From positions 1 to 19,769 of the forward strand of contig CAJTQE010000024.1 in NCBI GenBank assembly GCA_910578655.1: a DNA stretch of 19,769 bases. The letters are read 5' to 3'. Shown here piece after piece: positions 1 to 9,046 of the stretch. The position numbers and the translations under genes are program-made. Under the pieces are notes generated by a model. It was not told the origin of the DNA. It searched no databases and saw nothing but the letters and a program-made list of their open reading frames with translations. Origin of the DNA: an uncultured Christensenella sp. GTDB taxonomy: Bacteria > Bacillota > Clostridia > Christensenellales > Borkfalkiaceae. Position 1 is the first letter of the stretch. Every line of letters starts with the position of its first letter.

Positions 1-3000
1 ACGCAGTACAAAATTGTAAACTCTCGGGACGAGTTTACGTCTAACTACAATATAAATTACGAACACGGCACTCTTACAGTACATAAGCGCGAAATTATAG
101 TTGAAACGCCAACGGCGGAAAAAGAGTACGACGGATCCCCGTTTACCAAAACCGGCGGTTGGAAAATTCTGCCCGAATACGATTTGGTTGAAGGGCATAC
201 TTTAACCGTTGACGAAAGTGTAACCCCGACCTCCGTAACGGCGGTCAGTGAGGGCGCAGTCGACAACAAAGTAAGTTATAAAGTCTTTTGCGGAGCGGAC
301 GATTTGTCTGCTAACTACCAAATTAAATATATACACGGCAAGCTTAGTATAACGCCGCGCGTCGTTTCGGTTTTGACCGCAAGCGGCGAATGGGTGTTTG
401 AAAATGCACTGTTCTCAAACCCCGACGCGGAGGCTGTGCGTGCCGACGGCGTACCGTTTGTTCTCGGACATAATCTCAAAGTAAGTTTCACGTTTGAAGT
501 AATATACGTCAATACGTACGACAATGCCTGCGAATATATGGTCGTTGACAGCGACGGCGCAGACCAAAGCGTGAACTATAAACTTGAAATGACTTACGGC
601 AAACTGCGTATAATTCCGCGCCCCGTTTTAATTACCACGCAAAGCGGAAACGCCGTTTACGACGATAATCCGTTCAGTTATGCTTTTGCCGATGCCGAAC
701 CTTTCAACGCGGAAAACGGCAGCGGACTTTGCGCAGGTCACGAGATAGTTCACGATACCGATAAGAAAACGGCTTCCGTAACATACGTTACCGAAGGCGA
801 GGTTGAAAACGAGCATTATTATAAAATTTGCAATGGGGATAAGGACCTTACAGGAAACTACGATATAAAATACAGTTTCGGTGTTATATTCGTAACCCAA
901 CGCCCTATCACAGTAACTACGCAGTCGGGCGATAAAGAATTTGACGGTTTGCCTTACAGCGCCGAACTCCCCTATGCAGATATGGTTACGGAAGGTCTGA
1001 TAGTTGAGGGGCACGCATTCAAAGTTGTGGGAACATTTCCTTCCGTCACGTTCGTTACGGAAGGCGAGGTTGAAAATAAAGTAGAATATGCAGTCATACG
1101 ACGTTCGGATATAGGCGATGACCTTACTGAAAATTATAAAATAACTTACGTTTACGGCCATATCAGCCGTACTGTGCGCTACGTTGAAGTAGTAACCGCA
1201 ACCGCAAGTTGGGTCTACGACGGGCAAGCGCACAGCGATACAAGTTATACCGACGCGCATTTGACTGACCTCTCGCTTGACGTCGACGGTCAGGTGATAT
1301 CCGGTACGACGGACGGTCAGGCAGGACTTGTGCTTTCCCACAAGCTTACGGCAACTGCGTTTACTACCGTAACGGACTATACCGAAACCCCCGTAGAAAA
1401 TAAGGTCGGCTATATTGTAGAAAACGAGGATATCAATAAAAATTATTGTCTGCATATCGTTCACGGCAGTCTTTCAATCGGCAAACGTCCGATAATAATT
1501 ACAACGGCTACTGCTGTAAAAATTTACGATGGCGACCCGTTAAGCAAAACCGACGGTTGGCTTGTCGAGGGCGGAGAGGCGGACGGAGCTAAGCTTGATT
1601 TCGGTTTGGTAAACGGACATTCTCTCGGCTTAAAACTCGGCGAGGACGGCCAGCCCACGCAGGTCACTTATATGACCGACGTCTTGTGGCAGGACGGTAA
1701 ACCCGCAGGCATTGAAAACAAGGTTGAATACGACGTCTTTGACGGCACCGAGAACGTAACTGATAATTACCAAATAGTAGATTATATTTACGGCACATTG
1801 AAGCGCTTGCCTCGTCCGATAACAATTTTAACCGGCGACGCAAGTAAAACCTACGACGGCAAGGCGTTGACCTGCGATATATTCGACTACGAAAAGAGCA
1901 ACGCGGAAAATACACGCGGACTTTTGGAAAGCAAAAATCACGAAGTATTGCTTGACAAAAATTTTGCTGTTTCTGAAATAACGTATATCAGGCTGGTTGA
2001 CGGAAATGAAGTTAACAGCGTATTGAACGAAAGACGTTACATTATCAGTGACGAACAGATTACAAAAAATTACTATATAATTTATGACTACGGCACGCTT
2101 ACAATCAAGAAGCGTTCGCTTACTATAACTACGCCGGACATTTCGTGGAACTATGACGGCAATTACCATTACGGCGACGATGAAAAGGGGAAGCCCGTAT
2201 TCGACAATTTGGTGACGGTAAACGAAATATCAGAGTATGCTACGGCTCATTCGCCGACGAAAATAATCGACTATATAGACGGCGGACTTGCAAACAAAAC
2301 CCAATATTCAATTCACAGTATCTTTGGCGGTGAAACGACGTACTGTTACGCAATCGAATATGATTACGGCACGCTCGCGATAGAAAAAATTCAGCTTGAC
2401 ATTACCACACTGACTGCAAACAAAATCTATGACGGAACTCCGCTTTTGGGCAACGACGAAAGCTACGCAACCCCGATCTTGTCCGGACTAATCGACGGTG
2501 AAACCTATACGTCTTATAATGTTTCCGAAATTATAAACTTCGGCTCCGTTCCCAACACGACTAAGTACAAAACTTTCGCAAACCGCGAAACGGTCAACGT
2601 TGAAACCACCCAAAACTATATTATAAATTACAGTACGGGTACGCTTAGCATTGATAAGCGCGAAATAACCGTTCAAACCGCAACGGCAACCCACGAATAC
2701 GACGGGCAGAAGTTCACTCACCCCGACGGGTGGGAAGACATAGGCGAACTGAAACTTGTTGCAGGGCATACCCTTGAAGCTGTTGAAATAACGGGCGAGA
2801 TTACCGACGTCGGGACGGTTGATAACGTAGTCGCATATAAGGTTGTTTCAAATGACGGCGATGTAGACGGTAACTACGTCATACATTACGTTTACGGCGA
2901 GCTTATAGTAACGCCGAGAAATATCCGTATAACAACGTCCAGCCGCAGTTGGACTTATGATGCGGCGGCACACTACGATGACAGCTATTCAAAAGTCGTG

Positions 3001-6000
3001 CATATAACGGACGGCAAAGAGGACGGTGAGGAAGCTCTCGTTTTGGACCATACGCTTGTTGCCGTTAGCCATAATTCGATAATAAATGTCGGCAAATTCG
3101 ACAACTTAGTCAGCTTTATCGTCGTTGACGAAAATGTAAATAAAAACTACGATATAACTTACACCGTCGGCGAAGAGGCAGGTAAACTTGAAATAACAGC
3201 CCGTCCCGTTACGGTAACGACGAAGTCGGGACAACGCGTATATAACGGTGAAGCTTTCTCTTTGCCTGATTTTACGGTGGAAAAATCTGACCTTTCGGGC
3301 AAGCGCGGAATCGTTTCCACTCACACTGCGGAAAAGGACGGTGACGCTGCAAGCGTAATCTATGTGCACGAAGGCAACGTTGAAAACGTTATATTAATCG
3401 CAATTTTCGACGGTGCAGGCTATGTAACCGAGAACTATAAAATCGAATACGATTACGGCACAATAAGCATAACGCCGTATTCGGTAACGGTTGAAAACGC
3501 AACCCTTTCAAAGGTATATGACGGCATTAAGCTTTCGGGCGGTGAAAAGTTTACTCACGGCAAACTTTGGGCAAGCGACTATCTTTCGGTGGAAAAACAG
3601 GCGGAAATTATAGACGTCGGAGAAGCGGTAAACAACACTACTTACAGTGTTTTCAATTCTGACGGCGATGATATAACCGACAGCTATACGTTAGTTTATA
3701 ACGAAGGCGCAACCTTAACAATTACAAAAGCACAGCTTATTATCAGTACTTCGACGCTTAAAAAAGTTTATGACGGAACTCCGCTTTACGGCGAAAAAAG
3801 TCTTAATTCTGTTTACGTTTACGGTGACGACGCTGAATTTACGGGACTTGCCGAAAATGAAACTTATAAGGCGGACAGTGCAAGCCGGATAATCAACGTA
3901 GGCGTGGCGCAAAATACAACAACTTATTTGATTTTTGCCGAACGCGACGGTAAGCAGGTTGAAACAACGTCGAATTACGCAATAACCTATTCTGAAAACT
4001 GCGGAACGCTGGAAGTAACCGTTAAACCCGTAACCGTCATTACGGCAACCAACAGTGCGGAATTTGACGGAACGCCTTTTTCAGATACCGATAATTACCA
4101 AATTGTCGGCGGGCTTGCAGAGGGTGACAGTCTTTACCTTGCAGATGGCGCAGAATACGCCTCGGTAACGTTCGTAACAGAAGGTGAAGTTGAAAATAGA
4201 GTGCAGTATTCCATTAAGGGGCGCGGCGGCGACGTAACGGAAAATTATTTTATTACTTACGAGAACGGTAAGCTCAGCATAACCGCAAGGTCTATCGAAA
4301 TAACTTCAAAAGACGGCGTTTTCGGTTATGACGGTCAAGCACACTTTGAAGAAGAATATTCAAAACTTGCTCACAAGGGCGGCGGCAAGCCTCTGGTTTT
4401 GGGGCACCGTATAGTGGTCAAATCTCATACCGGGAGAGTAGATGCCGGGTCGGAGGACAATGTGGTTAAATACATCGTCGAAAACGACGAGATAACCAAA
4501 AACTACTCGATACGTCATTCTTACGGCACCCTTAGCGTATTGCCGCGTAAGCTGACAGTTCGGCTGAATGAAGTAGAAAATTCCGTCTACGGCAGTGAAT
4601 TTATTCCGCTCGGAGAAGACCCTTTTACAATTGTCGGCGGTCAAACGGCTGACGGCGAGACGCTTAAAATTACAGTTACGTATACGCTTAACGGCGCGGC
4701 GGTCGAAAACCCCGTCAACGCAGGCAGTTATACGGTTGATTTGGCGTCTTCGTCAATAATAGGCGGCAGGCAAAATATTAACAACTACGACTTGTCGGTT
4801 TTGACTTCTTCGTTTGAAATAGAACGGCGCCGGATAACGCTAAGCCTTACGGAAAGCGACGGAAAAGTTTACGACGGACTTGAATTCGTTTATCCTGCCG
4901 AATTATTTAATTTGGTTGACGGAACGTTTGCCGACGGAGATACTTTCTCCCTCGCAGTGAGGTATAGTCTTAACGGCAAAGCAGTAGACGAAATTTTAGA
5001 CGCGGGTAAATATCTGATAGAACTCGACGCGGCGTCCTGCACGGTCAACGGCGATACTGCGCTTTCGGAAAACTATCAAATCACCTGTCAGCCGGTAGAG
5101 TATGAGATAACACCGCGCCGCCTTGAATTCAAGCTAAAAGACATATTCCACGAATATGTAGGTTATGTCAATTACAAATTCGACGATAGCGAGGCTATGG
5201 ACTACGACGAAAGCCAAGTTGCGGCAATTGACCGCCTAGACGTATCTGCGGCAATTCAGTCAAACGGCAATTATGTAGTTGCGGTTGACGTGGGCGTTTA
5301 CGATTACGTTATAAGTAAATTCAATGTGGTGCGTAAAGCTGATGAACAAAAGGACGTTACATCAAATTACGTTATCGATTTAACAAACAGCTCGGCAACG
5401 TTTACGATAATTCCCCGTAAAATTACTTTAAGCGTAGTCGACGGCGGCAATTCATCAGAGTATACGGGTTCGGTCATTAACCCCGATTTACAGTATTCTT
5501 CAGATACTATAACCTTTATACCCGGTCCCGATAACGAATACGAGGAAACCGACCGCTACGGTATATACTCAGGCGATATAAACAAATTGCACGCCGTTTA
5601 CACTTTTAAAAGAAACAACGTAGTATGCGACCTTATAGAACTCGGGCAATACACCGTTTCCGTATCGCTTGCCGGCGATGAACGCGTACTTAACAATTAC
5701 GAAGTCATTTCTGCTTACGACGGGGAGTACAGAGTAACAAATCGTCAGGTGATTGTAATACCGCAAATGACCGCAGAGTGGTTAGAGTATGACGGCGCTC
5801 CGCTTGACTCTCAATATTTATCTTATACTACAAAACATAACTTTTCTGAAAATGAGGGCTTTGTAGACGAGGAGGACTATAAAGATTACAAAGCCGATTA
5901 CCGCATTTACAGAAACGGACGTGAAACGGCATTGCAGGATATTTTGCAGGCAGGCGATTATTACATTTCGGTCACGCTTGAATTTATCGGAACGGGAGAG

Positions 6001-7263
6001 CCGAAGTACGATATAACGGGTTATAGGGATTCGGCGGCGTTTACGGTCAATAAGCGTGCGATACGCGTTGAAACGCCTAACGACGATAATAAATACATTT
6101 TCGATAATTCAGCCGTTCCGCATCCGCAAACGTATTCGGCGTACAGGGAAGACGGAAGCGCAGCGTTTGTCAACGGCGACGAACAGTTTGCCGAACCCAA
6201 GTTCATTTACGATAACGGTAATACTTATTACGACGACGCAAGACACGCAGACGAGTATGAAATAAAGATAGGCGCTTTTAACGGCGTTAACGGTGAAGTC
6301 AATTTGGCACAGAATTACGAAGTATCGCTTAACGAGGGCATCTTCGGTAAGGTAATTATTATTCCTGCGCCCCTCGTTGTAGGTCCCGTATCCTATGTTG
6401 AAAAATATGACGGAAGCCGCAATACGCTTACTTTTCCTGATGCAAACTATCGCATTTTATACGGTCGGCTTTATACGGGTTTCAGCATTTCTTTTACTCC
6501 GTCGACAAGTCAGGTAAATATTAAAACATTGATGACTTCGGTTACGATTAAAAGTTTGAACGTTTACGAAAACGGCAAAGAGGTTTTCGACTATGATGTA
6601 ATTTCCGACTATTCGTCGTACACTCAAAAATTGCCTACGCTGCCCGATGAGGCGAAAGATATCACGGTCGATATGTTTATGGCTCAATTCGGCTTTACGC
6701 AAAGGGAGGTATATATTAACCAGTATGCTCCGCCCGAAGAGTATAAAGTCGTTCAGTTCGGTACGAACGCTGTCATAAATCTTGAAGATAAATCAATTCC
6801 CGATGAAAATATTCTCTCTATGGGCGACGGTTTCGTGGCAGGAGATAAACCCGAAATATCTTTGGCAATGGTGCTTGCCTATGAACTCGGCGATTTAAAA
6901 CAGTGGATATTGACCTGTAAAGTGTTGGACAAAGATGGCAACGACGTTTCTTTGGCTTATAATATAACTATCAATTGCCCCGAAGATTCGTACATAAAGG
7001 TAGTGCCGAAAGATATAACGGTACAAATAGATTTTCCGCTGTCGAATTTCAGCGAGGGAGAAGTGCTTGAACAAGGCGCGTATCATCTTTCAAGCCCGTT
7101 GGTATTCGGAGAGAATCTCGAAATCAAAGTTACGGAAGGCAAGTTTGTAATAACCGTCACTTTGGCGGACGAATTAAAAAGAAATGAATATTACAATTTT
7201 AAACTGATTTATCCCGAAATGAAAACAGATAAAAAGGAGGTTGAATATGCATCGCGGATTTAA
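1..7263 (+). CDS. Giant tandem-repeat (MBG-like) surface protein, 5' end outside window
   Basis: The frame is open from base 1, so the true start is upstream; a TTG at 184 is only an internal Leu codon. About 2,420 residues are visible, built from roughly 23 consecutive repeats of 85-115 residues. A typical unit opens with an I-x-I-T-T strand, has a Y-D-G motif about 10 residues in, a G-H or similar turn near the middle, an E-N-K-V or D-N-V segment, and closes with N-Y-x-I-x-Y-x-x-G-x-L-x-I-x-x-R. This matches the general pattern of MBG-type, Ig-like bacterial surface repeats (family knowledge). The last 298 residues (from 6370) are mostly non-repetitive. There is no LPXTG, no hydrophobic C-terminal helix and no SLH motif in the visible part, so anchoring must be N-terminal, non-covalent or through partners. 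Export is assumed; the signal peptide would lie outside the window. It heads a tightly packed block of envelope genes, which supports a surface structural or adhesive role (inference). Confidence 0.93.
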   Translation, partial: TQYKIVNSRDEFTSNYNINYEHGTLTVHKREIIVETPTAEKEYDGSPFTKTGGWKILPEYDLVEGHTLTVDESVTPTSVTAVSEGAVDNKVSYKVFCGADDLSANYQIKYIHGKLSITPRVVSVLTASGEWVFENALFSNPDAEAVRADGVPFVLGHNLKVSFTFEVIYVNTYDNACEYMVVDSDGADQSVNYKLEMTYGKLRIIPRPVLITTQSGNAVYDDNPFSYAFADAEPFNAENGSGLCAGHEIVHDTDKKTASVTYVTEGEVENEHYYKICNGDKDLTGNYDIKYSFGVIFVTQRPITVTTQSGDKEFDGLPYSAELPYADMVTEGLIVEGHAFKVVGTFPSVTFVTEGEVENKVEYAVIRRSDIGDDLTENYKITYVYGHISRTVRYVEVVTATASWVYDGQAHSDTSYTDAHLTDLSLDVDGQVISGTTDGQAGLVLSHKLTATAFTTVTDYTETPVENKVGYIVENEDINKNYCLHIVHGSLSIGKRPIIITTATAVKIYDGDPLSKTDGWLVEGGEADGAKLDFGLVNGHSLGLKLGEDGQPTQVTYMTDVLWQDGKPAGIENKVEYDVFDGTENVTDNYQIVDYIYGTLKRLPRPITILTGDASKTYDGKALTCDIFDYEKSNAENTRGLLESKNHEVLLDKNFAVSEITYIRLVDGNEVNSVLNERRYIISDEQITKNYYIIYDYGTLTIKKRSLTITTPDISWNYDGNYHYGDDEKGKPVFDNLVTVNEISEYATAHSPTKIIDYIDGGLANKTQYSIHSIFGGETTYCYAIEYDYGTLAIEKIQLDITTLTANKIYDGTPLLGNDESYATPILSGLIDGETYTSYNVSEIINFGSVPNTTKYKTFANRETVNVETTQNYIINYSTGTLSIDKREITVQTATATHEYDGQKFTHPDGWEDIGELKLVAGHTLEAVEITGEITDVGTVDNVVAYKVVSNDGDVDGNYVIHYVYGELIVTPRNIRITTSSRSWTYDAAAHYDDSYSKVVHITDGKEDGEEALVLDHTLVAVSHNSIINVGKFDNLVSFIVVDENVNKNYDITYTVGEEAGKLEITARPVTVTTKSGQRVYNGEAFSLPDFTVEKSDLSGKRGIVSTHTAEKDGDAASVIYVHEGNVENVILIAIFDGAGYVTENYKIEYDYGTISITPYSVTVENATLSKVYDGIKLSGGEKFTHGKLWASDYLSVEKQAEIIDVGEAVNNTTYSVFNSDGDDITDSYTLVYNEGATLTITKAQLIISTSTLKKVYDGTPLYGEKSLNSVYVYGDDAEFTGLAENETYKADSASRIINVGVAQNTTTYLIFAERDGKQVETTSNYAITYSENCGTLEVTVKPVTVITATNSAEFDGTPFSDTDNYQIVGGLAEGDSLYLADGAEYASVTFVTEGEVENRVQYSIKGRGGDVTENYFITYENGKLSITARSIEITSKDGVFGYDGQAHFEEEYSKLAHKGGGKPLVLGHRIVVKSHTGRVDAGSEDNVVKYIVENDEITKNYSIRHSYGTLSVLPRKLTVRLNEVENSVYGSEFIPLGEDPFTIVGGQTADGETLKITVTYTLNGAAVENPVNAGSYTVDLASSSIIGGRQNINNYDLSVLTSSFEIERRRITLSLTESDGKVYDGLEFVYPAELFNLVDGTFADGDTFSLAVRYSLNGKAVDEILDAGKYLIELDAASCTVNGDTALSENYQITCQPVEYEITPRRLEFKLKDIFHEYVGYVNYKFDDSEAMDYDESQVAAIDRLDVSAAIQSNGNYVVAVDVGVYDYVISKFNVVRKADEQKDVTSNYVIDLTNSSATFTIIPRKITLSVVDGGNSSEYTGSVINPDLQYSSDTITFIPGPDNEYEETDRYGIYSGDINKLHAVYTFKRNNVVCDLIELGQYTVSVSLAGDERVLNNYEVISAYDGEYRVTNRQVIVIPQMTAEWLEYDGAPLDSQYLSYTTKHNFSENEGFVDEEDYKDYKADYRIYRNGRETALQDILQAGDYYISVTLEFIGTGEPKYDITGYRDSAAFTVNKRAIRVETPNDDNKYIFDNSAVPHPQTYSAYREDGSAAFVNGDEQFAEPKFIYDNGNTYYDDARHADEYEIKIGAFNGVNGEVNLAQNYEVSLNEGIFGKVIIIPAPLVVGPVSYVEKYDGSRNTLTFPDANYRILYGRLYTGFSISFTPSTSQVNIKTLMTSVTIKSLNVYENGKEVFDYDVISDYSSYTQKLPTLPDEAKDITVDMFMAQFGFTQREVYINQYAPPEEYKVVQFGTNAVINLEDKSIPDENILSMGDGFVAGDKPEISLAMVLAYELGDLKQWILTCKVLDKDGNDVSLAYNITINCPEDSYIKVVPKDITVQIDFPLSNFSEGEVLEQGAYHLSSPLVFGENLEIKVTEGKFVITVTLADELKRNEYYNFKLIYPEMKTDKKEVEYASRI
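91..4548 (+). repeat. Sixteen protein-level tandem repeats, Y-D-G class
   Basis: Unit starts read from the translation are 91, 361, 622, 904, 1180, 1489, 1816, 2116, 2392, 2662, 2920, 3205, 3481, 3733, 4027 and 4291, giving a mean of about 279 bases (93 residues). Nearly all units keep a Y-D-G (or F-D-G, Y-D-D, Y-N-G; F-E-N in the second) and nearly all an N-Y near the end, usually followed by a basic residue that begins the linker to the next unit. A truncated unit precedes them (1-90). Identity is at protein level only; no long identical DNA stretches are apparent, so the array is old rather than recently expanded. Confidence 0.88.
4549..6369 (+). repeat. Six further repeats of longer, diverged MBG (Y-G-x) type
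   Basis: Unit starts are 4549, 4831, 5119, 5419, 5746 and 6058. These units are about 95-110 residues and differ from the preceding array. They open with L-T-V-x-L or I-T-L-S-L strands, carry Y-G-S, Y-D-G, Y-V-G or Y-T-G, a central V-x-Y-x-L-N-G-x-x-V segment, and a D-A-G-K-Y or N-A-G-S-Y motif before the final N-Y strand. The A-G-x-Y motif is typical of MBG Y-G-x-type domains (family knowledge). Boundaries of the last two units are less certain. Confidence 0.75.
7232..7249 (+). promoter_or_regulatory. Shine-Dalgarno that fixes the start at 7247
   Basis: AAAAGGAGG at 7232-7240 lies inside the 3' end of the giant gene, six bases before ATG 7247. It favours ATG 7247 over the TTG at 7241, which would directly abut the ribosome binding site. 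The arrangement couples translation of the membrane protein to that of the giant protein. Confidence 0.85.
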
Positions 7264-8317
7264 ATATTACTACGGCGAAGGGCTTAAAAGTTCACGGAAA
7301 ACTCTGTATAAAAACAAATGCTTTTTCCGCTATATTCTGTATTTTCTTGCAGAACTTATCGGCAGAGTGCTTATCGTATTTAATGCGCATTTCAACTTGG
7401 CGGCTGTTCGGCAGGGATACATAATCCGAAAGAATAATAAACTTGATTTTTCGTCGGCTTTTCGCAACGTCGGAAAGAGAGTATCTATTTGGACGTATAT
7501 TTTAACTTTGTGTTTTGAAGGGCTTATAATCATTGCCGGGATAGTTGCAATTGCAACGCTTGCGGTTATATTCGGCAGTATCGGCTACGGCATAGCTAAA
7601 TTGTCGGCGGCAGAAAGTGCGGAAGCGTTAATTTTGATTTTTGCCGCGCCGTTTGCTCCGCTTGCGGGAATTTACGTGCTTGTAAGTTTGTTGATTTTTT
7701 CGCCTACCGCATATGTGTTTGCCAATAACGCAGATGTAAGCGCAGGCGAAGCCGTTTGCGCCTGTTACAGGTCTATGCTCAATAAGGGTAAAGCAACCGT
7801 GTTTTTGACCTACTTCGTATCAAGCTTGTTAAAGCTTTTATATTTGGGCGTAACGTCGGTTGGCGGATATTTCGTAATACAAATTTATGTTCCGAACGAC
7901 TTAATTACGGTTGTGGCAATTGCTTGGGGAATTGTATCGTTTTTGGGCTATGTTGCGTTTGCGCCCATATTGACGCTTGCTAACAAAGTAGTTAAGGAAC
8001 ATCTTTTTGAAGACGTGGTTCTCGACCCGGCAACGGCAGCAAGAATAAACGAAAAAGTAAACATCAGTATCTGTAACGGCAAAAAGGTGGAGGCGTCTTC
8101 TCGCAATCTTGCATCGCTTTTCGAATATACGGAAGACCCTTACAAGATTATTGAGGAAACTCAAAAGAAAAGCTGTCTTCTGGAAAGTAAACCTTCAAAA
8201 ACAAAAAAAATCGTTCAACCCGTAGAAGTTAAACCTCAACCCAAGAAAAAGACAATGGAAGAGCCACAGCCGGCATCGTTGGCAACACATATGTCGGCAG
8301 AGGGCTTAAAAAATTAA
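7247..8317 (+). CDS. Polytopic membrane protein with charged cytosolic tail, unknown function
   Basis: The product is 356 residues from ATG 7247, overlapping the upstream gene by 17 bases. It has a basic N-terminus (two Y-x-Y/Lys-rich clusters before residue 25), then about five hydrophobic segments near residues 26-48, 82-110, 126-158, 185-212 and 219-247. A hydrophilic tail of about 105 residues follows, with a Lys/Pro-rich stretch near 315-345. The helix layout, with weakly hydrophobic first helix and an S-P-T-A-Y motif in the third, recalls small integral membrane families such as DUF975, but I cannot assign it to a family. The tail probably faces the cytosol by the positive-inside rule. 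Its position directly behind the giant gene suggests a partner in export, anchoring or assembly (inference). The next gene starts 15 bases later. Confidence 0.85.
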   Translation: MHRGFKYYYGEGLKSSRKTLYKNKCFFRYILYFLAELIGRVLIVFNAHFNLAAVRQGYIIRKNNKLDFSSAFRNVGKRVSIWTYILTLCFEGLIIIAGIVAIATLAVIFGSIGYGIAKLSAAESAEALILIFAAPFAPLAGIYVLVSLLIFSPTAYVFANNADVSAGEAVCACYRSMLNKGKATVFLTYFVSSLLKLLYLGVTSVGGYFVIQIYVPNDLITVVAIAWGIVSFLGYVAFAPILTLANKVVKEHLFEDVVLDPATAARINEKVNISICNGKKVEASSRNLASLFEYTEDPYKIIEETQKKSCLLESKPSKTKKIVQPVEVKPQPKKKTMEEPQPASLATHMSAEGLKN

Positions 8318-8332
8318 ATTAAGGAACAGATT

Positions 8333-9046
8333 ATGACTATTACCGTATGGAGAGCGCTGTGCGCGGTATCTTTAATCTTGTTTGTAGCGGGACTGCTGAT
8401 TCTGCTTGCTGCAAGACTGCTTAAAAATAAGTATTACCATGTTTTCACGGCGGACGAACTGATTAGTAAAGATAAGCTGACTAACGGCAAAAACTCAGTC
8501 TATTTCACGTCAGGTGAAACAAAAAATTATATAAGCAAATACGCGATTTGCAAGACGGAATTCGATAAATACCTGGTCTGCAAATTCAATAGAAAATTTT
8601 CTTATATAAGGTATTTTGTTATAGAATATTCGTCCCACGGACGTGTCGTCAACGTTGAACAAATTGACGAAACGGATACCGCGTTAAATTCAAAAATACT
8701 CACGTTGCACAGGCGTTGCGCGAAAGTAAACGTCGTTGTCGGCACAGTCGAAGATACCGAAATAAATACCGATGTAATCCGTCCGCTTTCAAGGAAGAGG
8801 ATACGACTTTCCGCGTTTATTAAAAGCGTTACGCTGTTTGCATTTTTGTTTGCCGTACGGCACATTCTTCTTGAAGTTATCTGCAAAGACGTTGCCGCGC
8901 TGTATTTAAACTATACGCTTAACTATATTTTAATAGCAATCTCTTTTATATTCGCGCTTTTAAGTTTTGGAGTCACGGTGTTATGTTTCCGTTGCAAAAA
9001 CTCCAAAGCTCTTAACGGAAGGACGGTAGAATATGAGTTCGTATAA
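8333..9046 (+). CDS. Three-helix membrane protein with cytosolic beta-rich domain
   Basis: The product is 237 residues, starting at ATG 8333 with AAGGA at 8321-8325. One helix lies at residues 8-29, followed by a soluble region (31-160), then two helices near 163-183 and 195-219. Basic residues after the first helix and before the second put the soluble region in the cytosol. The region around residues 68-140 (K-Y-L-V-C-K-F, then Y-F-V-I-E-Y, then V-N-V-V-V) has alternating beta strands and resembles the N-terminal cytosolic domain of the next protein, which has K-Y-V-V-F-K-F followed by L-K-F-E-V-L-Q-Y. No catalytic motif is visible. I do not recognise a named family. It overlaps the next gene by 14 bases, so co-translation is likely. 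Confidence 0.85.
   Translation: MTITVWRALCAVSLILFVAGLLILLAARLLKNKYYHVFTADELISKDKLTNGKNSVYFTSGETKNYISKYAICKTEFDKYLVCKFNRKFSYIRYFVIEYSSHGRVVNVEQIDETDTALNSKILTLHRRCAKVNVVVGTVEDTEINTDVIRPLSRKRIRLSAFIKSVTLFAFLFAVRHILLEVICKDVAALYLNYTLNYILIAISFIFALLSFGVTVLCFRCKNSKALNGRTVEYEFV

Noticed and set aside
184..186. TTG as start of the giant protein
   Set aside because: The same frame is open back to base 1 and encodes a complete repeat pattern upstream of 184, so the codon is internal.
628..1464. 278-codon minus-strand open frame
   Set aside because: It lies wholly inside the giant gene, whose repeat structure proves the plus-strand reading. It reflects codon bias and gives no coherent protein family.
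91..4548. CRISPR array or DNA satellite
   Set aside because: The periodicity is about 279 bases and exists at protein level only; there are no short identical direct repeats with unique spacers.
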